This document shows positions 58,925 through 64,000 of a DNA stretch of 64,000 bases, one piece after another (position 1 is the first letter of the stretch; the number at the start of each line of letters is the position of its first letter). Location of the stretch: NCBI RefSeq assembly GCF_900112045.1, contig NZ_FOJW01000002.1, positions 193,962 through 257,961 on the forward strand, written 5' to 3'. The stretch comes from Lentibacillus halodurans. GTDB lineage: Bacteria > Bacillota > Bacilli > Bacillales > Amphibacillaceae. A program made the position numbers and the translations under genes. The notes under the pieces were generated by a model, which was not told where the DNA came from, did no database searches, and saw only the letters and a list, made by a program, of their open reading frames with translations.

Positions 58925-59069
58925 AGAGGTTGGGAGATAACTAAAGTAAAGGGGATTAAAAGACGGCCCAAATAGTCCATTTTAGCAATGTATATTTCTG
59001 CAGAAGGGTATACCTTGCTTTGTTTGTCCGATTTTTGTTTTATAAACATTCTTTTGTCCCAGCCTCCTT
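58925..59069 (-). repeat. Intergenic repeat element, copy B
   Basis: Reverse-complement homologue of the outer parts of 48881-49180. Read on the minus strand it runs GGCTGGGACAAAAGAATG, TTTATAAAACAAAAATCGG, GCAGAAATATACATTGC, TAAAATGGACTATTTGG and ACTTTAGTTATCTCCC. It lacks the roughly 150-base nested unit of copy A, so it represents the simpler form. It lies directly after argD. Confidence 0.75.
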
Positions 59070-59443
59070 TTGGTTATTAAATTAATGATAGGGTGTTTTT
59101 AGTTAAAGTGACCTAATATAAGAACAACCCAATCAAAAGCCCGGCAACAGACAAGATAATAATTGACGACCATTGCCACTATTTTGCCTATTGTAAAGTA
59201 ATTCCAACTTAAACATGATTAGCGCGATTAAGCAATATTGCTTTCCAAATTTGTTTTACCTTCTTATGCAACAATTCATTACATCATGTCACTTTTGTTG
59301 TATCTGTTGTACTGTGAAATTCCAGTCGCACATCAGGATTCATCAATAACCACCTATATACAGAATTCCAACTATTATAAGGTTTTTACAGATGTTTTGT
59401 TGCACATACTAGGATCAGATGATACGAGAAGAGGGAAAAACAG
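59070..59443. other. Intergenic region
   Basis: About 370 A/T-rich bases. On the minus strand near 59118-59182 a frame ends with WSSIIILSVAGLLIGLFLY, which looks like a membrane helix, but no start codon or ribosome binding site precedes it; it may be a relic. Nothing else supported was seen. Confidence 0.3.
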
Positions 59444-60181
59444 ATGTATCAGGATATATTAAACAGTACTGCACATCGTGATTGCCCGCTGCCTCAAGAT
59501 CCGTGGATTATGATGCAGCAGTGGGATCATTTATTGTTCATACATCGTCCTATCCAGCCGCATGTGCTTGAGGAGTACCTTCCGCAGGGACTTGTACTGG
59601 ATACGTTTAATAGTAAAGCATGGATCAGCATCATTCCCTTTAAGGTCAGTAAAATACGCTTGCGCAAAATGCCACTCTTCCCTTTTATAGGCTCTTTCTT
59701 ACAAATAAATGTCCGGACATATGTAAAGCGAAATGGTATAAAAGGTGTTTACTTTTTTAGTGTGGATGAAAATCAACTGCTCATGATTCTAGGTTCAAAA
59801 GTAGCAACATTGCCATCTTATTATGCAGACATGTCAATGAAAAGGCGAAATGGTTATATTTGTGTTGACAGTGAACGACGTGGAAAGACTGCTGGAATCC
59901 TGAGAGCAAGGTATGAGCCAACCGGTGAATTTTTCCATCCAGAAAAAGGCAGCCTTGAGTATTGGCTGATCGAGCGGTATTTTCTATGGACATACCGGAA
60001 TGGTTCACTTTATCGGGGAGTAATTCACCATAAACAATGGACTGTCAAAAAGGCGGCAGTGAATATGGAGCAGTCATTGACAACATTATGGCCCAATAAC
60101 TTTTTAAATTCGGGTTTTCTTGCACACTATGCATTATCCCAAATTGCTTTGATTTGGTTGATCCGAAGAGAAATGATCTAA
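59444..60181 (+). CDS. DUF2071 / YqjF family protein
   Basis: 245 residues. The family pattern is clear: WIMMQQWDHLLFIHRPIQPH near the N-terminus, LPQGLVLDTFNSKAWISIIP, and the NVRTYVKRNGIKGVYFFSVD core. A hydrophobic stretch closes the protein. DUF2071 proteins have an acetoacetate-decarboxylase-like fold and no established role. GAAGAGGG lies upstream of the ATG. It appears to be transcribed alone. Confidence 0.8.
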   Translation: MYQDILNSTAHRDCPLPQDPWIMMQQWDHLLFIHRPIQPHVLEEYLPQGLVLDTFNSKAWISIIPFKVSKIRLRKMPLFPFIGSFLQINVRTYVKRNGIKGVYFFSVDENQLLMILGSKVATLPSYYADMSMKRRNGYICVDSERRGKTAGILRARYEPTGEFFHPEKGSLEYWLIERYFLWTYRNGSLYRGVIHHKQWTVKKAAVNMEQSLTTLWPNNFLNSGFLAHYALSQIALIWLIRREMI

Positions 60182-60353
60182 AAGGTTTTTCCGGAACAAA
60201 TTTCTATTCCTGCATTGTCCCCAATCCTCCCACTTTCGGATTATCCTGTTGTTTTATGGGCAATTTATGTATTAAATATTCCCATAATTCATAAATTTAA
60301 TCGTAGGACTTCTTTTAGTCGTGAACTTTATTCTGAAAAGAGTGGTGAAATTG

Positions 60354-60629
60354 ATGGGCACTGATACAGTCATTTGCCGGTGTGAAGAAGTTATGCGAAG
60401 TGAGGTTGTTCGTGAACTTGAACATGGAGCTGTCACATCAAAGGCATTGAAACTAAAAACAAGGGTTGGGATGGGGGTATGTCAGGGAAGAATATGTCGT
60501 CCACTTCTGGAGCAAGTCATTTCGTTTTATACAGGAGGAACAAGGCTTCCGAGCCCAGATTTGAAGAGTCATCATCCAGTCCGTCCACTCAGTGTGATTG
60601 AATTAGCTGAAACTGGAAAGGATCTATGA
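60354..60629 (+). CDS. BFD-like [2Fe-2S] protein (dehydrogenase complex subunit)
   Basis: 91 residues. VICRCEE near the N-terminus and GMGVCQGRICRP about 35 residues later supply the four cysteines of a BFD-type 2Fe-2S cluster. Such small proteins are subunits of opine, hydrogen-cyanide-synthase-like and D-hydroxyproline dehydrogenases. The start is ATG 60354 (TTG 60351 is possible); the frame opens upstream at 60321 without a better signal. Its stop overlaps the next gene by four bases, so the complex is cotranslated. Confidence 0.8.
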   Translation: MGTDTVICRCEEVMRSEVVRELEHGAVTSKALKLKTRVGMGVCQGRICRPLLEQVISFYTGGTRLPSPDLKSHHPVRPLSVIELAETGKDL

Positions 60630-60931
60630 TAATGCGAATAAATGAGCATCCGATACTTGGAAAACAGGATAAGGACGCTGTCACGATCACGTATAACGGT
60701 CTCAATTATGAGGCGTATGAAGGAGAGTCAATTGCGGCGGCATTGCTTGCTCATAATATTCGTATTTTACGTTACTCGGAAAAATGTCATGAACCACGCG
60801 GAATTTACTGCGGGATCGGCCATTGTTATGAATGTCGCGTAATGGTTGATGGTGAAAGAAGTGTCAGGGCATGTATTACCAATGTAAAAGATGGGATGCA
60901 CATCCGATACCAAACCGGAGAATTCTTATGA
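60626..60931 (+). CDS. [2Fe-2S] ferredoxin-like subunit
   Basis: 101 residues. A beta-grasp ferredoxin-type domain: EAYEGESIAAALLAHNIRIL, then the cysteines in GIYCGIGHCYECRVMVDG and VRACITNV. This matches the HcnA-type small iron-sulphur subunit that is separate here but fused to the flavoprotein in some enzymes. ATGA overlaps on both sides (60626-60629 and 60928-60931) lock it into the operon. An alternative ATG lies six bases downstream. Confidence 0.8.
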   Translation: MIMRINEHPILGKQDKDAVTITYNGLNYEAYEGESIAAALLAHNIRILRYSEKCHEPRGIYCGIGHCYECRVMVDGERSVRACITNVKDGMHIRYQTGEFL

Positions 60932-62133
60932 CATATGATTTGGTGGTGATTGGTGCAGGACCTGCCGGTATGAGTGCGGCGATTAAGGCTGCATCATATG
61001 GTGCAGATGTGGCAATGGTCGATGAAAATCCGGTGGCAGGCGGCAAATTATTAGGGCAATTACATGAAGAACCGCAGTTGGGCTGGTGGATTGGCAGTAA
61101 AATTGCCCGGGAAATAGCGGCATCAGCTCAAAAGCTGGATATTGAATTTTTTCCTGAAAAAATTGTCTGGGGGATTTTTCCGCATTGGAAAGTAATGCTG
61201 CATAACGGGGAAGAACTGCAGGCCGATAATGTGCTGATTGCAACGGGAGCGGCGGAAAAAGCAATACCTATCCCTGGATGGACGAAACCGGGCGTCATGG
61301 CGATCGGGGCGGCACAGACATTGACAAATTACTACCGTGTCAAACCAGGTAATAAAGTTGCAATAATTGGTGTTGACCCCTTGTCACTGGCTGTTGCGCA
61401 TGAATTAAGTATGGCAGGGGTAACGGTAGCAGGTATTTTTGCTGCTCCATCGAATGAGTTTACTTCCGATCAATCTGCACCAATACATGTAATTGAAGTT
61501 TTGTCCCGTATGTCGCATCTTGCACCAAACAGAATGTTGAAGATCGCAGGAAAAATGCTGAAAAATCCATTTATGAAAAATATTGCTGCCAAGTTTTATC
61601 CGGGTTTTGGCATGAATGTTTGGGGGATCCCGCTTTACCTTAAAAAAACTGTCCTGACCATCGAGGGTGTTGAGCAGGTTGAACAGATTAAGACAGTCAA
61701 AACTGATCAGGAAGGGCAACCCAAAAGAGAGAGTACAAAAACAGTTGATGTGGACTGTGTATGCATTTCAGGAGGCCTTTATCCATTATCAGAACTGGTG
61801 GCTGCAGTTGGATGTGAATTTGTATGTATTGAAGAATTGGGAGGGCATATTCCGCTGCACAGTCCGGAAATGGAAACGACACGGGATGGTATTTTTGTAG
61901 CAGGCAACATTACCGGGATTGAAGGCGCCAAGGTTGCGATGGCACAGGGGGAGCTTGCCGGAACAACAATCATTGCAAGACTGGGGCTTCTGGAGAACAG
62001 TCGGGAATCTATTAAAATAGCACAGGACAAAGTGGAAGCTGCCAGACAGCATGCTCTGATTAAATTTCGGCAAAACATTGAGTATGGCAGGGAAAAGTCG
62101 GCACAATTATGGTATGCACATAAGAACAAATGA
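60928..62133 (+). CDS. FAD/NAD(P)-dependent oxidoreductase subunit (HcnB-like)
   Basis: 401 residues. MTYDLVVIGAGPAGMSAAIK binds FAD, NKVAIIGVDPLSLAVAHEL is the second dinucleotide site, and GIFVAGNITGIEGAKVAMAQ closes the active core. It is the pyridine-nucleotide-disulphide-oxidoreductase-like subunit that relays electrons through the 2Fe-2S proteins encoded upstream. The ATG at 60928 overlaps the preceding stop; the longer frame from 60871 is rejected because it has no ribosome binding site. Confidence 0.85.
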   Translation: MTYDLVVIGAGPAGMSAAIKAASYGADVAMVDENPVAGGKLLGQLHEEPQLGWWIGSKIAREIAASAQKLDIEFFPEKIVWGIFPHWKVMLHNGEELQADNVLIATGAAEKAIPIPGWTKPGVMAIGAAQTLTNYYRVKPGNKVAIIGVDPLSLAVAHELSMAGVTVAGIFAAPSNEFTSDQSAPIHVIEVLSRMSHLAPNRMLKIAGKMLKNPFMKNIAAKFYPGFGMNVWGIPLYLKKTVLTIEGVEQVEQIKTVKTDQEGQPKRESTKTVDVDCVCISGGLYPLSELVAAVGCEFVCIEELGGHIPLHSPEMETTRDGIFVAGNITGIEGAKVAMAQGELAGTTIIARLGLLENSRESIKIAQDKVEAARQHALIKFRQNIEYGREKSAQLWYAHKNK

Positions 62134-62146
62134 TGGGGGTGGTTGG

Positions 62147-63304
62147 TTGAACACAGCGGATGCGGTCGTCATCGGCGGTGGTGTCATTGGAACATCGATT
62201 GCTTACCGTTTGGCGGAATATAGAAAAGTGGTCCTGATCGAGCAAGGCGAGATTGGTGCGCAAACATCCGGTTCATGTGATAAAGCCATTTTTCTGCAAT
62301 CCAAGAAACCCGGATTTCCAATTAAACTGGCAAAGGCGAGCCGAGAAATCTATGAAAACCTGGAAGAAGAACTGGGCATGTCCATCGAATTCAAGACAAA
62401 CGGCGGTATGATTGTTATGGAGTCGGAAGCGCATATGGAGGCCATGAAAAAGTTTGTGAAAGAGCGGCGTAAAGCTGGAATGGATGTAAGATTGTTAGAT
62501 CGTCAAGAAGTACACGCATGGCAGCCAAGTCTATCATCTCATATCATTGGTGCATCCTGGTGTTCTCAAGATGCAGAAGTGAATCCATTATTATTGAGCC
62601 AGGCGTTTGCACGAGCGGCTAAACGGCGTGGCGTCGAGATGCGGACACACACAGAAGTAATCGATATTCTGTGCGAACATCAAAAAGTGGTGGGGGTACA
62701 GACTTCGCATGGACATATTGCTACTGGGACCGTTGTCAATGCAGCAGGGCCATTTGCTTCCAAAATTGCCGAAATGGCGGGGGTTGGCCTCACCATTATG
62801 CCGCGACGTGGTGCAATTCTTATTACGGAAAAAATGAATCCCATGATTCATGGAAATATACTATGTTCCCAATATATAGCTGCTAAGCATGCTGCCAGTG
62901 ATACGTATGATATGCCTTCTTATGGCATAGGTCTGTCTTTAGGGCAGACCGCCAGTGGAAATCTATTAATCGGAGGCAGCCGGGAATTTAAAGGGTTTGA
63001 TAAATCTGTTGGACCTGAAGTGCTTTCGGCAATCGCCAAACATGCAAGCCGAATAGCACCAGTGTTACACAACGTAAAGGTTATCCGTTCCATGGTCGGG
63101 TTCAGGCCTTTTACCGGTGACGGCCTGCCGATAATCGATCAAGCAAAGGAAGTGGAAGGGTTTATTATAGCAGCGGGTCATGAAGGGGATGGCATTGCAC
63201 TTGCGCCGATTACTGGTCATTTGGTTGCAGGTTTACTAGAAAACCAGGAGCAATATCAAGATTTATTAAAGCCTTTACGTCTGGATCGTCTGCAGGCAGT
63301 ATAG
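62147..63304 (+). CDS. FAD-dependent dehydrogenase, DAO family (HcnC / D-hydroxyproline dehydrogenase-like)
   Basis: 385 residues from TTG with GGGGGTGG five bases upstream; an upstream frame from 62078 overlaps the previous gene. The FAD motif DAVVIGGGVIGTSIAYRLAE and the C-terminal VGFRPFTGDGLPIIDQ with GHEGDGIALAPITG are those of the catalytic subunit of heterotetrameric amino/imino-acid dehydrogenases. With the three upstream genes it forms a complete four-subunit set. Hydroxyproline or proline-betaine-type substrates are likely from operon precedent, but the diagnostic epimerase or deaminase genes are not in view. Confidence 0.85.
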   Translation: MNTADAVVIGGGVIGTSIAYRLAEYRKVVLIEQGEIGAQTSGSCDKAIFLQSKKPGFPIKLAKASREIYENLEEELGMSIEFKTNGGMIVMESEAHMEAMKKFVKERRKAGMDVRLLDRQEVHAWQPSLSSHIIGASWCSQDAEVNPLLLSQAFARAAKRRGVEMRTHTEVIDILCEHQKVVGVQTSHGHIATGTVVNAAGPFASKIAEMAGVGLTIMPRRGAILITEKMNPMIHGNILCSQYIAAKHAASDTYDMPSYGIGLSLGQTASGNLLIGGSREFKGFDKSVGPEVLSAIAKHASRIAPVLHNVKVIRSMVGFRPFTGDGLPIIDQAKEVEGFIIAAGHEGDGIALAPITGHLVAGLLENQEQYQDLLKPLRLDRLQAV

Positions 63305-63336
63305 TTTAGTTTTAATAAAACAAGGAGCTGGTATGC

Positions 63337-64000
63337 TTGATTGAAATTGTCGTACCACTTGTGCTGTTATTTGTCATTGCTTTGGTACAGAAAATTCCCT
63401 GGATCGGCGGAGATATACGGATTGCATTGATGGTGGCTGCGGTCTCATCGGCGGTTATATCAGGGCTTAATCCAGGTGAAACTTTGTTTGCGTTCGTTGA
63501 TGGCATTGATCGTTTGTCCTGGGTCATTATGTTGTCTATTTTCGGAAGTCTCTATGCCGAAGCCCAAGTTAAATTGGGTGCCATGGATACAACTTTGAAC
63601 AGCTTGCGTGCTGTATTTGGCAACTCACCAAGAGGATTGATTATTGCTATATTTATATCATTGATTATTGGCGGTTCTTTCCTTGGTGACGCAATCGCTG
63701 CAGCCACTGTCATTGGATTCCTCGTTATCCATTCACTGACAGAATTGAAATTAAAGCCGGAACAGATCGGTATGATTATCCTGCTGGGTGCTTCCATCGG
63801 TTCGATTATGCCTCCCATTACACAAGGTGTCTTTTTGTCAGCCTCTCTCGTAGGTGTTGATCCCAATCCTGTCATAAAGCTTGCATTCATCACGGTTACG
63901 CTTGGTGCTACTTTTGCCATTCTGGAATCGTTTCGTTTCGTCCGCGGTAAAAAAATGCCCTCAGAATTAATTCCGGAACAGTCAGTATTTCAAATTTTGA
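63337..64000 (+). CDS. Ion-transporter-superfamily permease, DctM-like (cut by window edge)
   Basis: At least 221 residues, open at the right edge. TTG start with AAGGAG nine bases upstream. Repeated hydrophobic segments and the loop LGASIGSIMPPITQGVFLSA resemble TRAP large permeases (DctM) and related carboxylate transporters. It lies 32 bases after the dehydrogenase operon and probably imports its substrate. Without the C-terminal half the subfamily is uncertain. Confidence 0.7.
   Translation, partial: MIEIVVPLVLLFVIALVQKIPWIGGDIRIALMVAAVSSAVISGLNPGETLFAFVDGIDRLSWVIMLSIFGSLYAEAQVKLGAMDTTLNSLRAVFGNSPRGLIIAIFISLIIGGSFLGDAIAAATVIGFLVIHSLTELKLKPEQIGMIILLGASIGSIMPPITQGVFLSASLVGVDPNPVIKLAFITVTLGATFAILESFRFVRGKKMPSELIPEQSVFQIL

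Overview
The window reads as chromosome of a low-GC Gram-positive rod of the Bacillaceae, of the moderately salt-tolerant Virgibacillus/Lentibacillus/Oceanobacillus kind. This rests on strong AGGAGG-type ribosome binding sites, many TTG/GTG starts, LutABC, SbcCD, a Vpr-like protease, YugN, a CwlC-like amidase, a guanine riboswitch before xpt-pbuX, and an LPDTA cell-wall anchor. No rRNA, tRNA or CRISPR array was seen. All calls come from reading the sequence; no database search was run.

Layout. 1-6 kb: the start of an unknown minus-strand gene, metA, a degenerate purine-rich tandem repeat, and sbcDC. 6-17.5 kb: a secreted S8 protease (minus strand), yugN, and a 2,316-residue wall-anchored protein with three lamin-tail domains and a metallophosphoesterase domain. 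17.7-22 kb: an NhaC-type antiporter with a saccharopine-dehydrogenase-like enzyme, a convergent GntR regulator, and a cytosolic class A beta-lactamase-fold protein. 22-33.7 kb: an accessory, defence-like block. It holds a ZorA/ZorB-like stator pair, a 27-codon TxpA/BsrG-like toxin, about 1 kb of decayed genes, a membrane protein with duplicated C-terminal domains, and a tightly packed DUF6361-like / two-HKD PLD nuclease / SF2 helicase operon. 33.9-37 kb: a DUF4317 gene followed by a cistron with two in-frame stops, ung, and a SPOR-domain amidase. 37.7-41.3 kb: lutABC with a PD-(D/E)XK-like nuclease ORF overlapping the end of lutC. 41.5-48.9 kb: assorted metabolic genes (DAO oxidoreductase, C26 amidotransferase, NAD-dependent beta-hydroxyacid dehydrogenase, GltP-type symporter, flavin monooxygenase) and an Rpn-type pseudogene. 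49.2-52.8 kb: purine salvage, with guaC on the minus strand and the guanine-riboswitch-controlled xpt-pbuX operon on the plus strand. 53.3-58.9 kb: an ornithine-cyclodeaminase-like gene and the arginine operon argCJBD. 59.4-64 kb: a DUF2071 gene and a multi-subunit dehydrogenase operon of the hydroxyproline/opine-oxidase type, ending in a transporter cut by the window edge.

How genes work together. argCJBD carries glutamate to acetylornithine, with ArgJ recycling the acetyl group. xpt and pbuX import and salvage xanthine/guanine under a guanine riboswitch, while guaC converts GMP to IMP. LutABC oxidises L-lactate. The 60-63 kb genes look like an electron-transferring amino- or imino-acid dehydrogenase complex with its own transporter.

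The main points for follow-up are (1) the zorAB-like pair close to an unnamed DUF6361/PLD/helicase operon and (2) a guanine riboswitch whose antiterminator arms are separated by about 300 nt containing two structured tandem units.
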